Part shown: piece by piece, positions 22,916 through 31,483 of the stretch
Position numbering within the stretch: the stretch's first letter is position 1
How the letters are laid out: every line of letters starts with the position of its first letter
Assembly: GCA_903905455.1 (NCBI GenBank)
Contig: CAIVGN010000008.1
Coordinates: forward strand, 1-51,075
Length of the DNA: 51,075 bases
From: an uncultured Archangium sp.
GTDB taxonomy: Bacteria > Myxococcota > Myxococcia > Myxococcales > Myxococcaceae
Reading direction: 5' to 3'
Notes under the pieces: model-generated
The model's database searches: none
The model's input: only the letters and a program-made list of their open reading frames with translations
Told to the model about the DNA's origin: nothing
Translations under genes and position numbers: made by a program

Positions 22916-23914
22916 ATGCAGCTCTGCGTCTCGTACCCGAAGGCCGCGCAGCGGTTGATCCTCCGCAGCTCCCTCGACTGGGACCGCGACGTGCTCCCGC
23001 GCGAGGTGAGCGACACCCAGGCGTGGTTCGACGTGGAGCTGCCCGGGCCCACGCTGGAGCTCAAGCCGTGCCTGCGCGAGGGAGCCCAGGTCACCTGGGC
23101 GAAGGGACCCAACTACGTGCTCACCGCCCACGAGCGGGACCGCGGGCTGTGGCCGTACTTCTTCGGCGACGAGCGCGGCCACGTGTCGGCGGTGGAGCAG
23201 GTGGACTTCGAGGGCACCACGCGCTCCATCCGCGTGTACCACCCGCCCGGCTACGCCGAGAACACGCTGCGGCGCTTCCCTGTCCTCTACATGCAAGACG
23301 GCAAGAACCTCTTCTTCCCCGACGAGGCCTTCCAGGGAAACGAGTGGCGCGTGGACGAGACGATGGACCGGCTCGACCGCATGAACGCGCTGCGCAAGGT
23401 CATCGTGGTGGGCGTGAACCCGGCCGACCGCATGCGCGACTACACCCGGCCCGGGTACCAGGCCTACGGGCGCTTCCTCGTGGAGAAGCTCAAGCCCCTC
23501 ATCGACGGAAAGCTGCGCACGCTGACCGGGCCGGAAGACTCGGTGGTGATGGGCTCGTCGCTGGGCGGCGTCGCGGCGCTGCACGTGGCGTGGCAGCACA
23601 GCGAGGTCTTCGGCCGGGTGGCGTGCCTCTCGAGCACGTTTGGCCACCTCGACGACCTCTTCGCCCGCATCGCCGCCGAACCGAAGAAGAAGCTCCTCGT
23701 GTACCTCGACAGCGGCTGGCCGAAGGACAACTACGAGGCCACCAACGCCATGCGCGACCTGCTGGTCAGCCGCGGCTTCCGCCTGGGCGAAGACCTGCTG
23801 CAGTTCAGCTTCCCCGAGGGGCACCACGACGAGGCCTCGTGGGGCGGGCGCATCCACCTCCCGTTCCAGTTCTTCTTCGGGCGCGCGTGGCGCTCCCAAC
23901 GGGGCGAGCGCTAA
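22916..23914 (+). CDS. Esterase D/IroE-like alpha/beta hydrolase
   Basis: ATG 22916 begins one base after the radical SAM stop. The 332-residue protein has PVLYMQDGKNLF, a nucleophile elbow MGSSLGG (S215) and SFPEGHHDEASW as the likely catalytic His loop, typical of the esterase (PF00756) family. The first 80 residues form an N-terminal region of unknown type, perhaps a beta-sandwich as in IroE or Fes. It could remove an ester-linked head group or lipid, possibly on the same molecule handled by the radical SAM enzyme; that is inference from tight linkage. Confidence 0.85.
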   Translation: MQLCVSYPKAAQRLILRSSLDWDRDVLPREVSDTQAWFDVELPGPTLELKPCLREGAQVTWAKGPNYVLTAHERDRGLWPYFFGDERGHVSAVEQVDFEGTTRSIRVYHPPGYAENTLRRFPVLYMQDGKNLFFPDEAFQGNEWRVDETMDRLDRMNALRKVIVVGVNPADRMRDYTRPGYQAYGRFLVEKLKPLIDGKLRTLTGPEDSVVMGSSLGGVAALHVAWQHSEVFGRVACLSSTFGHLDDLFARIAAEPKKKLLVYLDSGWPKDNYEATNAMRDLLVSRGFRLGEDLLQFSFPEGHHDEASWGGRIHLPFQFFFGRAWRSQRGER

Positions 23915-23933
23915 AGGTGGTACGCAGCGCGCC

Positions 23934-25418
23934 GTGACCCCCGCGCTCTCGCTCTCCGAAATCCAGGACTTCAAAGGCAAGTACCCCAAGCAGCTGTGGT
24001 GGCTGTTCTTCTCGGAGATGTGGGAGCGCTTCAGCTTCTACGGGATGCGCGGGGTGCTGACCTTCTTCATGGTCAACCAGCTGATGATGGCCGAGCGCAC
24101 CGCGAACCTGCAGTACGGGGCGACGCAGGCCTTCGTCTACGCCTTCACCTTCGTGGGCGGGCTGTTCGCGGACAAGATCCTCGGGTTCCGCAAGTCGCTC
24201 TTCTGGGGCGGCACGCTGATGGTGGTGGGCAGCCTCATCCTCGCCACCGACCCCAAGGCGTACTTCTTCCTGGGCATCGCCTTCAACATCGTGGGCACCG
24301 GCTTCTTCAAGCCGAACATCTCGACGATGGTCGGCGCGCTCTACAAGGACGACGACGTTCGCCGCGATGCGGGCTTCTCGCTCTTCTATTCGGGCATCAA
24401 CGTGGGCGCGCTGCTCGGCGGCTACCTGTGCGTGTACCTGGGCAAGAACTACTCGTGGAACGTGGCCTTCGCGCTGACCGCGGTGGTGATGACCATCAGC
24501 GTGCTCACCTTCGCGCGCTCGCAGCGGTTGATGGGGCCCATCGGGCTCACCCCGGGCCACGCGCTGCCCGACGCCTCGAAGCGCAAGTGGATGGAGTACG
24601 CGACCTACGGCGGCTCGCTGCTGGTCATCCCGGTGATCATGAACATGGTCTCCAAGACCGACCTCACCGACTACTTCATGTACACCATCGGGCCGTTGAC
24701 CCTGCTGTACGTGGGCTGGGAGATGACCAAGTGCACCCCCGACGAGCGCAAGAAGCTCGCGGCGGCGATGGTGTTCATCCTCTTCTCCATCATCTTCTGG
24801 GCGTTCTTCGAGCAGTCGGGCGGCTCGCTGAGCCTCTTCGCGGCGAACAACCTCGGTGACCGGTTGCTGGGCCTCAAGGTCGACCCGAACGGCGTGAACA
24901 ACTCGTCGAACTCGTTCTTCGTCATCCTCTTCGCGCCGCTGGTGGGGTTGATCTGGGTGGCGCTGGCCAAGAAGAAGCTCGAGCCGAACACGGTGGTGAA
25001 GTTCGGCCTGGGGTTCCTCTTCCTCGCGGCCGCGTTCTGGATCTTCTACGCCACGCGGTTCTTCGCGAACGAGCAGGGCATCACCTCGCTCAACGTGTTC
25101 ACCTCGGCCACCCTGGTCATCACCTTCGGCGAGCTGTGCCTCTCGCCCATCGGCCTGTCCATCATGACCAAGCTCTCCCCGCGGCCGCTGCAGGGCGTGA
25201 TGATGGGCATGTGGTTCCTGGCGAGCGCCTACGGGCAGTACGTCGCGGGGTTGCTCGGCGCGGGCATGACCAGCCCCGCCCAGAACGCCAGCGCGATGGA
25301 CAAGCTGATGTCGTACACCGCCGGGTACCAGACGCTCGCGGGGTACGCGCTGGTCGCGGGCATCGTGCTCATCGCCCTCGCGCCGCTGGTGCGCAAGCTG
25401 ATGGGCGAAGTGAAGTAG
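23934..25418 (+). CDS. POT-family peptide:proton symporter
   Basis: GTG 23934 starts a 494-residue protein with about 12-14 membrane segments. It has the POT/PTR hallmarks FSEMWERFSFYGMRGVLTFF (ExxERFxYYG-type, first helix) and GTGFFKPNISTMVG, followed by FFEQSGGSLSLFA and SPIGLSIMTKLSP. These transporters import di- and tripeptides with protons. The gene follows the esterase after 19 bases, so it may be in the same operon, but its role is probably general nutrition. It converges on the methyltransferase with a four-base gap. Confidence 0.92.
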   Translation: MTPALSLSEIQDFKGKYPKQLWWLFFSEMWERFSFYGMRGVLTFFMVNQLMMAERTANLQYGATQAFVYAFTFVGGLFADKILGFRKSLFWGGTLMVVGSLILATDPKAYFFLGIAFNIVGTGFFKPNISTMVGALYKDDDVRRDAGFSLFYSGINVGALLGGYLCVYLGKNYSWNVAFALTAVVMTISVLTFARSQRLMGPIGLTPGHALPDASKRKWMEYATYGGSLLVIPVIMNMVSKTDLTDYFMYTIGPLTLLYVGWEMTKCTPDERKKLAAAMVFILFSIIFWAFFEQSGGSLSLFAANNLGDRLLGLKVDPNGVNNSSNSFFVILFAPLVGLIWVALAKKKLEPNTVVKFGLGFLFLAAAFWIFYATRFFANEQGITSLNVFTSATLVITFGELCLSPIGLSIMTKLSPRPLQGVMMGMWFLASAYGQYVAGLLGAGMTSPAQNASAMDKLMSYTAGYQTLAGYALVAGIVLIALAPLVRKLMGEVK

Positions 25419-25422
25419 CCCG

Positions 25423-26436
25423 TCACTTCTTGAGCGCGACGAGCAGCGAGCCCTTCTCCCGGGGGTCGAGGTCGATGCGCGAGGGCACCTCGAAGCCCGC
25501 GGCGACCAGCCAGCCCGACAGCTCCTCGAAGCTGTAGGTGCGCGTGGCGGTCTCGACCAGCAGGGTCAACCGGAACGCGGCGTCGTAGAGGTCGAGGGGC
25601 GCGCCGGTGAGGTACTCGTGGATCAACAGGAGCCCGCCGGGCCGCAGCACGCGCCCGATGTGCTCGATGACGCGGCGGTTGTCTTCGGCGGTCTGGTTGT
25701 GCGCGACCGAGAGGTAGAACACCGCGTCGTAGCCGTCGCCCCAGTCGCCATCCAGGAGGTTGCCCGGCCGCAGGACGATGCGCTCGCTGAGCTTCGCCTC
25801 GGTGAGCGTGGCCTCGGTCTGGGTCAGCGCGCTGGGGAGATCGACGATGACCGAGTTCAAGCCAGGGTACTGGCGGCAGAAGGCGATGGAGTGCAGCCCG
25901 TGCGAGCCGCCCAGGTCGAGCAGCCGCCGGGCGCCGACAGGCAGCTTCACCTTCTCCAGCAGGTCGGGGCCGAGGTGCTGCGCGAAGGCGTGCATGTAGC
26001 TGGAGAAGATGGGGCCCCAGTGCGGGCGCTCCTGCATCGACTGCCACAGGGTCTTCTCCGGCGCGCCCTTTTGCACCGCGGCGGTGAGGTTGCTCATCAG
26101 CGACCACGACTCGGCGGTCCACAGCAGCCCGGCGGTGTAGTCGACGCTGCCCTTGCCGGTGAACCAGCGCTCGGTGTGCGGCGCGTTGGCGAAGCCCTGG
26201 TCGGTGAGCGTGAGGTACCCCACGGCGACGAGGAAGTCGGCCAGGTGTCCCGCCCCGACCTCGCTGGCCCCCACGGCCTTCGCGAGCTGGGGGGTGGTCA
26301 GGGGGCCGTCCTTGAGCGCCTCGAACAGGCGCAGCTGTCCCGCGGAGATCAACGCCGCGGCCTTCATCATCGGGAGGTAGACGTCGACCATCGGGAGGTC
26401 GGCAGAAGCACCGGGCCATGAAATCTGCTTCGACAA
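25423..26436 (-). CDS. O-methyltransferase (plant/ubiquinone-type, dimerising)
   Basis: The TTG at 26436 has GAGGAAA about eight bases upstream, which supports it. The 337-residue product has an N-terminal winged-helix dimerisation part (ISAGQLRLFEALKDGPLTTPQLAKAVG, residues of about 30-75) and a class I methyltransferase domain with LLDLGGSHGLHS as motif I, IVDLPSAL, and VLRPGGLLLIHEYL. This is the architecture of hydroxyindole or polyketide O-methyltransferases, often in secondary metabolism or quinone-like compounds. The substrate is unknown. It is convergent with the POT gene and divergent from yhhQ. Confidence 0.88.
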   Translation of the reverse strand: MSKQISWPGASADLPMVDVYLPMMKAAALISAGQLRLFEALKDGPLTTPQLAKAVGASEVGAGHLADFLVAVGYLTLTDQGFANAPHTERWFTGKGSVDYTAGLLWTAESWSLMSNLTAAVQKGAPEKTLWQSMQERPHWGPIFSSYMHAFAQHLGPDLLEKVKLPVGARRLLDLGGSHGLHSIAFCRQYPGLNSVIVDLPSALTQTEATLTEAKLSERIVLRPGNLLDGDWGDGYDAVFYLSVAHNQTAEDNRRVIEHIGRVLRPGGLLLIHEYLTGAPLDLYDAAFRLTLLVETATRTYSFEELSGWLVAAGFEVPSRIDLDPREKGSLLVALKK

Positions 26437-26464
26437 ATGGATGTTTCCTCGTCAGTAAGGCCGG

Positions 26465-27166
26465 ATGGATTCGGCGAACGCCCCCACCGCTGGCAGGACC
26501 TACCGCTATTACGACCTGATCATGGCGTCCTTCGTGTGCGTGCTCCTGTGCGCAAACCTGGTCGGCGTGAGCAAGGCCGTTCAAATCGGCGGCTTCACCT
26601 TTGGAGCAGGTAACGTCTTTTTCCCGCTGAGCTACCTTTTCGGCGACATCTTGACGGAGGTGTACGGCTACGCCCGGTCGCGCAAGGTGGTGTGGGCGGG
26701 CTTCGGCGCGCTGGCCTACGCCTCGTTGATGAGCGCGGTGGTGGTGCACCTTCCCCCCTCGCCGGAGTGGCACGGCCAGGAGCACCTCGAGGCCGTGTTC
26801 GGTTCGACCTGGCGCACCTCGCTGGCGTCGTTGCTGGGCTACGGCTGCGGCGAGTTCGCGAACTCCGCGACCCTGGCCAAGCTCAAGGTGAAGACCCAGG
26901 GGCGCTTCCTGTGGGTGCGCACCATCGGCTCGACCATCGTGGGCGAGGCCGCCGACACGCTCGTGTTCTACCCGCTGGCCTTCTACGGCACCTGGGACAA
27001 CGGGCTGCTGCTCACGGTGATGATGGGCAACTACGGCCTCAAGGTCGCCTGGGAGGTGCTCGCCACGCCCATCACCTACCGCGTGGTCGCGTTCCTCAAG
27101 AAGAAGGAGAACGAGGACTATTACGACAAGGACACGGACTTCACGCCGTTCTCGCTGAAGACCTGA
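26465..27166 (+). CDS. yhhQ: Queuosine precursor transporter (YhhQ/QPTR family)
   Basis: The 233-residue membrane protein has about six segments and YhhQ-type features: YYDLIMASFVCVLLCANLV, VFFPLSYLFGDILTEVYGY and RTIGSTIVGEAADTLVFYPLAF. YhhQ imports queuosine precursors such as preQ0 or preQ1 for tRNA modification. Only 28 bases separate its ATG from the divergent methyltransferase start, so no riboswitch fits here. The C-terminus (KKKENEDYYDKDTDF) overlaps a PIN remnant on the other strand. Confidence 0.9.
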   Translation: MDSANAPTAGRTYRYYDLIMASFVCVLLCANLVGVSKAVQIGGFTFGAGNVFFPLSYLFGDILTEVYGYARSRKVVWAGFGALAYASLMSAVVVHLPPSPEWHGQEHLEAVFGSTWRTSLASLLGYGCGEFANSATLAKLKVKTQGRFLWVRTIGSTIVGEAADTLVFYPLAFYGTWDNGLLLTVMMGNYGLKVAWEVLATPITYRVVAFLKKKENEDYYDKDTDFTPFSLKT

Positions 27167-27350
27167 GGCGAGGTCTTCACCCTGACCAACTCGATGCCGG
27201 GGTCGAGCCGGGTGAGGTCGTCGAGGTCGAAGGTCACCACGGGCAGCCCGTGCTCGCGGGCAAGCAACCCCACCGACGCGTCGATGACGTCACGGGTCCT
27301 GGTGACGCCGCGCGGCTGGCCGGCCGCTCGCGCCTGGCCGGAACCAGGAA
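27121..27350 (-). pseudogene. VapC/PIN-domain toxin C-terminal remnant
   Basis: On the minus strand the phrase TRDVIDASVGLLAREHGLP, followed by VVTFDLDDLTRLDPGIELVRV, is the C-terminal half of a PIN-domain RNase of the type seen in chromosomal toxin-antitoxin genes (D.IDA, LAREHG, VTxDxDDLxRL). The catalytic N-terminal Asp region is absent; upstream in this frame lies only an out-of-frame reading of the next gene. No antitoxin gene is present. The open frame ends at 27121, inside yhhQ. A relic of a toxin gene is likely. Confidence 0.6.
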
Positions 27351-27385
27351 GCGCATGCACTGGCCCTCGCACGCCGCCCGTCACC

Positions 27386-28084
27386 TCACGAACCGCTCGC
27401 ACGGGAGGGCCGGAACGCCGGCACCAACTCGGCGAGCGCGTCGTCGAGCGAGAGCTGCAGCAGCCGGCCGAGCGAGTCGAGCACCACCAGCGCGTTGCGG
27501 GGGCCGTCGTTCGGGCTGCTGGCGACCAGGCGCCGGAACATCGCCCGGTTGACCTCTTCGAGCTCCGCGTAGCCCTCCCGCAGGCCCCGCAGCTCCCAGT
27601 CAGGGGTGCCACCCTCCTGCGCGATGAGGAACTGGGCCAGGAGGTAGGTGGAGACGGAGCGGTAGATGGTCTCCGTCTCCGAGGCGAAGGGCAGGTGGAA
27701 GCGGGCCATGGGCGCCAGGAACTGGATGCGCGGGCACGCGCTGGTCGCGGCCAGCAGCCCCATCAACGAGCCGACCGCGGTCTGCACCGTGGTGGTCCTC
27801 GAGATGGTCCGCTCCTCCATCTCCACCTCCGCCCGCACCACGTCGTGCGAGATGACGTTCCCCGTGGCTTCCACCAACCGGGTCAGCCGCGCCGCCATCG
27901 GGCAGCGGGGGCTCTGGGCAGCACTCAACGGGCAGTTGGGGCACTGGTGAAACCCGAGCCGGGTCCATTCCGGGAGCGGCTCCGCGGGGGGCTCCGCGCC
28001 GATGTCGAAGCGCGCCTCCTTCCCGTCGGTGAAGCGCAGCGAGTACCGAATGGGGTGCGAACCGGCGGCCTCTCGATCAGGCAT
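27386..28084 (-). CDS. Cytoplasmic protein with Cys cluster, unknown function
   Basis: ATG 28084 (MPDREAAG) gives 232 residues. Residues of about 10-30 form a beta-type domain (IRYSLRFTDGKEARFDIG), followed by a Cys cluster CPNCPLSAAQSPRCP, which probably binds a metal, then a helical C-terminal part (VISHDVVRAEVEMEERTIS, TTTVQTAVGSLMGLLAA, HLPFASETETIYRS). No signal peptide or enzyme motif. The Cys cluster plus the following helices resemble an uncharacterised family of delta-proteobacterial proteins, but I cannot name it with certainty. It is divergent from the hybrid kinase gene (about 120 bases). Confidence 0.7.
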   Translation of the reverse strand: MPDREAAGSHPIRYSLRFTDGKEARFDIGAEPPAEPLPEWTRLGFHQCPNCPLSAAQSPRCPMAARLTRLVEATGNVISHDVVRAEVEMEERTISRTTTVQTAVGSLMGLLAATSACPRIQFLAPMARFHLPFASETETIYRSVSTYLLAQFLIAQEGGTPDWELRGLREGYAELEEVNRAMFRRLVASSPNDGPRNALVVLDSLGRLLQLSLDDALAELVPAFRPSRASGS

Positions 28085-28205
28085 GAAGAAGCGTGCGCAG
28101 CCCACGCCACGGCCGCAACCGAGTTTTTCTGGGTCGGCCCGCCGGCGCGCGCAAATCTTGCGGCGAAGCACGGGGGAACCCCTTAGAGATTGATGCTCTC
28201 TGCTC

Positions 28206-29975
28206 ATGACACGCCTCGCACTCCGCGACCTGCCCGACCTCTTTCTTCCGCCCGCGCTGCGAAGTGCGGGGCTCTTGAACCTGCCGGAGCGCATCGCCAG
28301 CCAGCGCGCCCGGCGGTCCGTGGCCCTGCTGCTGGTGATGGTCGCCGGCTCGTTGGTCTCGACGCTGGCCCAGCTGGCCCAGGGGCTGTGGAGCAGTGGC
28401 CTGGGAGCAGGGCTGTTGACGTGCCTCGTGGGGCTGATGCTGGCCATCGTGCGACGCCGCGGTCCCTCGGTGTGGCTGATGTCGTCCTTCGTGGTGTTGG
28501 GCTCCGTGGGCGCGATGGTCTTGGCCGTCGGCGCGGGGCGCGAGGGGTACATCTCGCTGTTCTGGGTCGGGCTGGGGCCCACGCTCACCCTGGCGACGTC
28601 CGGCCACCGGGTGGCCTTCCGCATCCTGCTGTTGATCGCCAGCCTGTCGGCGGTGAGCGTGCTGCTCATCGTGGCGGAGGTGGTGCCGCCCTTCATTCAC
28701 ATCGAGCACATCGAGGGGCCGCACATCGTCTCGCTGCTGGGGGCGATGGCCACGTACTACTTCTTGAGCAGCACCTACGAGCGAGAGACCGAGTCGACCA
28801 TCGCGGAGCTGGCGCGCAGCGTCGAAGAGATCCGCGCGGCCCGGGCCGAAGCGGAGCGCGCCGCCCGGGCCCGGGGCGACTTCCTGGCGATGATGGGCCA
28901 CGAGGTGCGCACCCCGCTCAACGGGGTGCTGGGCATGGCCTCGGTGATGCTCTCGGAGCAACCGCCGCCGCACATTCGCGACGGGCTTCAGACCATCGAG
29001 AACAGCGGGGGGCTGCTGCGCGCGCTGCTCGACAACCTGCTCGACTACTCGAAGTTCGAGTCCGGGCCCCTCGCGCTGGAGGCCCGGCCGGTGGACGTGG
29101 GCCAGATCGCGCGTGACGTGATCGACCTGATGGCGGGCTCCGCCCGGGAGCGGGGCGACGAGCTGGTGCTGGAGGTCTCGCCCGACGCGCCCCGCTACGT
29201 GCGCGGCGACGAGACCCGGCTGCGCCAGGTGCTCAACAACCTGGTGTCGAACGCGGTGAAGTTCACCGAGCGGGGCCGGGTGCGGATGCGGGTCTCGGGC
29301 GAGCAGGGGCAGCTGGTGATCGCCGTCGCCGACGAGGGCCTGGGCATGGACGCGGCCACGGTGGGACGGCTCTTCCAGCCCTTCATGCAGGCCGACGAGA
29401 CCACCACCCGGCGCTTCGGGGGCACCGGGCTGGGGCTGGCCATCGTGAGGCTCCTGGTGAACCACATGCGGGGTCGCATCGACGTGCGCAGCGAGCCGGG
29501 CCAGGGCTCGACCTTCAGCGTCACGCTCCCCTGGCCTCCGTGCGACGCCCCGGCCCCGCCCGCGGTCGCACCGCTCCCGAGGGGGGCGGCGCTGCGGGTG
29601 CTGGTGGTGGAAGACAACCTGATCAACCTGCGCGTCGCCCAACGACTGCTGGAGCAACTGGGCCACACCGTGACCTCGGCCGGCGACGGCGCCGCGGCCC
29701 TGGAGTGCGTGGAGCGGAGCCACTTCGACCTGGTGCTGATGGACTGCCACATGCCGGTGATGGACGGCTTCACGGCCACGGAGAAGATCTGCAGCCGGCC
29801 CGGGAGCCCTCCAGTGGTGGCGCTCACCGCCTCCACCGCCCGCGAGGACCTCGAGCGCTGCCGCAGCAGCGGCATGGTGGAGGTGCTCTCCAAGCCGGTG
29901 AACCGCGACGAGCTGGCGAGGGTCCTGCTGCGGTTCGCCGCGCGCCCGGACGCCAGGCGTGCGCGCGAGAGTTGA
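28206..29975 (+). CDS. Hybrid sensor histidine kinase with receiver domain
   Basis: The 589-residue product has six N-terminal membrane segments (about 35-190), a short linker coiled coil, a HisKA domain with the phospho-acceptor H232 (MGHEVRTPLNG), a HATPase domain with NLVSNAVKF, DEGLGM and GGTGLGLAIV, and a C-terminal receiver with D513 (LMDCHMPVMDG) and the KP pair (SKPVN). The signal sensed by the membrane part is unknown. No response regulator or Hpt is encoded next to it, so the phosphate may go to a distant partner. ATG 28206 is the first in-frame ATG after a short divergent region. Confidence 0.93.
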   Translation: MTRLALRDLPDLFLPPALRSAGLLNLPERIASQRARRSVALLLVMVAGSLVSTLAQLAQGLWSSGLGAGLLTCLVGLMLAIVRRRGPSVWLMSSFVVLGSVGAMVLAVGAGREGYISLFWVGLGPTLTLATSGHRVAFRILLLIASLSAVSVLLIVAEVVPPFIHIEHIEGPHIVSLLGAMATYYFLSSTYERETESTIAELARSVEEIRAARAEAERAARARGDFLAMMGHEVRTPLNGVLGMASVMLSEQPPPHIRDGLQTIENSGGLLRALLDNLLDYSKFESGPLALEARPVDVGQIARDVIDLMAGSARERGDELVLEVSPDAPRYVRGDETRLRQVLNNLVSNAVKFTERGRVRMRVSGEQGQLVIAVADEGLGMDAATVGRLFQPFMQADETTTRRFGGTGLGLAIVRLLVNHMRGRIDVRSEPGQGSTFSVTLPWPPCDAPAPPAVAPLPRGAALRVLVVEDNLINLRVAQRLLEQLGHTVTSAGDGAAALECVERSHFDLVLMDCHMPVMDGFTATEKICSRPGSPPVVALTASTAREDLERCRSSGMVEVLSKPVNRDELARVLLRFAARPDARRARES

Positions 29976-30113
29976 CGGTGTTCGGCGCGCCGGGTGCAGT
30001 GGTCGACGCGGGCAAAGCTGAACGTGCTCGATGGGCGGTGGGCGACGGACGTCAGCAGGGGGGCAGCCCGGTCGGGCTCACGCTCTTTGCCCTGGTCTGC
30101 CTGGGTCGCCGGA

Positions 30114-30154
30114 GGTCCATCACCCATCAAAGTGGTGCGCCAGTTTGATGGACC
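30114..30154. promoter_or_regulatory. Inverted repeat upstream of pirin-MarR-efflux genes
   Basis: GGTCCATCA (30114-30122) is matched by TGATGGACC (30146-30154), and a nearby ATCAAA/TTTGAT pair lies inside. It is 114 bases before the pirin-like ATG and about 785 bases before marR. It could be an operator for the MarR protein or a hairpin terminator for the preceding kinase gene; there is no T-run, so the operator reading is preferred, at low confidence. Confidence 0.4.
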
Positions 30155-30267
30155 TCGTGGCCCGCGAAGCCCCCGGCCGTGCGCCGCAGCGCGTGTCCCC
30201 ATGGCACATGCGGTGCTCCAGAAGGGGATCCGCCCTTGGAGGTTCTGCCCGGGCGCCTGAGGTCACG

Positions 30268-30927
30268 ATGATCGCCGTCAAACGCTCCACCGAAACCTCC
30301 TCCGAGGGCTTCCTGTCCCTCGCGTCCTTCGAAGAACACCGGCTCCCCCACGCCGGGCCACCGCAGGCGGTCCAGGCCGCCGAGGGTGAACTGTTGACCT
30401 ACGTGATGGAGGGCGCGGTGGCCTTCGAGGACTCGCGGGGCCTGACCGGCGTGATCCACGCCACGGAGTTCGAGGTGGCGAGCCTGGGGGCCGGCGCGCC
30501 GCGCTCGATGCGCAACGCCTCGCAGACCCATGCCGCGCGCTACTTCCAGCTGTGGTTGCGCGGCGTCACCGCGGCCGCAGCGCCGGCGCGCGCCCAGCAC
30601 CGCTTCAGCGTGGTCAGTCGCCGCGACACGCTGACCCTCGTCGCTGCCTACGAGGGCCGCGGCGGCGCGCTGGCCCTGCGTCACGACGCGCAGGTGTACT
30701 CCGGGGTGCTGTCGCGGGGCCGTCACGTCATCCACGCGCTGGGCGCCAGGCGCGCGGCCTGGCTGTACATGGTCCAGGGGGCCTGCACCGTGGGCGAGTT
30801 CACCCTCGCCGCCGGCGAGAGCGCGGCGTTCACCGACGAGCCCTGCGTGTCGATCACCGCGATGGACGACGCCGAGGTGCTGCTGGTCGACCTTTCGGCA
30901 GTTGAGGTGCGCGCCTCGGCCCAGTAG
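30268..30927 (+). CDS. Pirin-like bicupin protein lacking metal ligands
   Basis: ATG 30268 follows GAGG five bases upstream; the product is 219 residues. The bicupin layout matches pirin/YhaK: LLTYVMEGAVAFEDSRG in the place of the TVTY(V/L)xEG core, then YFQLWL, HDAQVYSGVLSRG and WLYMVQGACTVGEFTLAAGESAAF. The metal-binding His pair (HxH before TYV) and the HxE in the next strand are absent here (AVQAAEGEL, SMRNASQ), so iron binding as in quercetinase-type pirins is unlikely. It precedes marR by 11 bases and may act as a sensor or chaperone-like partner. The family is often next to drug-responsive genes. Confidence 0.8.
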   Translation: MIAVKRSTETSSEGFLSLASFEEHRLPHAGPPQAVQAAEGELLTYVMEGAVAFEDSRGLTGVIHATEFEVASLGAGAPRSMRNASQTHAARYFQLWLRGVTAAAAPARAQHRFSVVSRRDTLTLVAAYEGRGGALALRHDAQVYSGVLSRGRHVIHALGARRAAWLYMVQGACTVGEFTLAAGESAAFTDEPCVSITAMDDAEVLLVDLSAVEVRASAQ

Positions 30928-30938
30928 TAAGGGCTCAA

Positions 30939-31460
30939 ATGGTCGAAGAGAAGGAACGCCCCAACCCGCCCATCAAGCTCCAGACCTTCGAGGAGCTCGC
31001 GCTGCGCTACCCCGGGCTGGACCCCCAGGCGATGCACGCCTACGTGGTGATGCGCAAGGCGCAGACCCGCATCGAGGTCGCGCTCGAGACGCACCTCGCG
31101 CGGAACCAGCTCTCCTTCGGGCGCTACCTGGTGCTGGTCCACCTCATCCGCGCCGAGGGGTATTCGCTGGCGCCGGCCCAGCTCGCCGAGCACTGCGGCA
31201 TCACCCGCGCCAGCATCACCGGCCTGGTGGACACGCTCGAGAAGTCGGGCCACGTCGAGCGCGAGAACGACCCCGACGACCGCCGCTCGGTGCAGGTGCG
31301 CCTCACGCTGGCCGGCCGCCGCTTCGTCGAACACCTGCTCCCCGACCACTTCGCCCGCCTGATGAAGATGATGGGGGAATTCACCCCCGCCGAGCTCAAG
31401 ACGCTCGAGAAACTCAGCGACAAGCTCTCGCGCGGGGCCGAGGCGCTCGAAAAGCCCTAG
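30939..31460 (+). CDS. MarR-family transcriptional regulator
   Basis: The 173-residue protein has a winged-helix core: FGRYLVLVHLIRAEGYSLAPA, QLAEHCGITRASITGLVDTLEKSGHVER (recognition helix) and the wing DPDDRRSVQVRLTLAGRR. It starts 11 bases after the pirin-like gene and precedes a complete EmrAB-TolC type pump, so it is probably the local repressor that responds to a lipophilic or aromatic compound. An extended N-terminus (about 30 residues, PPIKLQTFEEL) is present. Confidence 0.92.
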   Translation: MVEEKERPNPPIKLQTFEELALRYPGLDPQAMHAYVVMRKAQTRIEVALETHLARNQLSFGRYLVLVHLIRAEGYSLAPAQLAEHCGITRASITGLVDTLEKSGHVERENDPDDRRSVQVRLTLAGRRFVEHLLPDHFARLMKMMGEFTPAELKTLEKLSDKLSRGAEALEKP

Positions 31461-31483
31461 CCCGCGCAGCTTTTGCTGGCGCA

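Noticed and set aside
20761-23112. A 783-residue minus-strand open frame covering the Lgt-like gene and the radical SAM gene
   Set aside because: Only the part up to about 21453 has Lgt motifs; the rest is low-complexity complement of the radical SAM gene in high-GC DNA.
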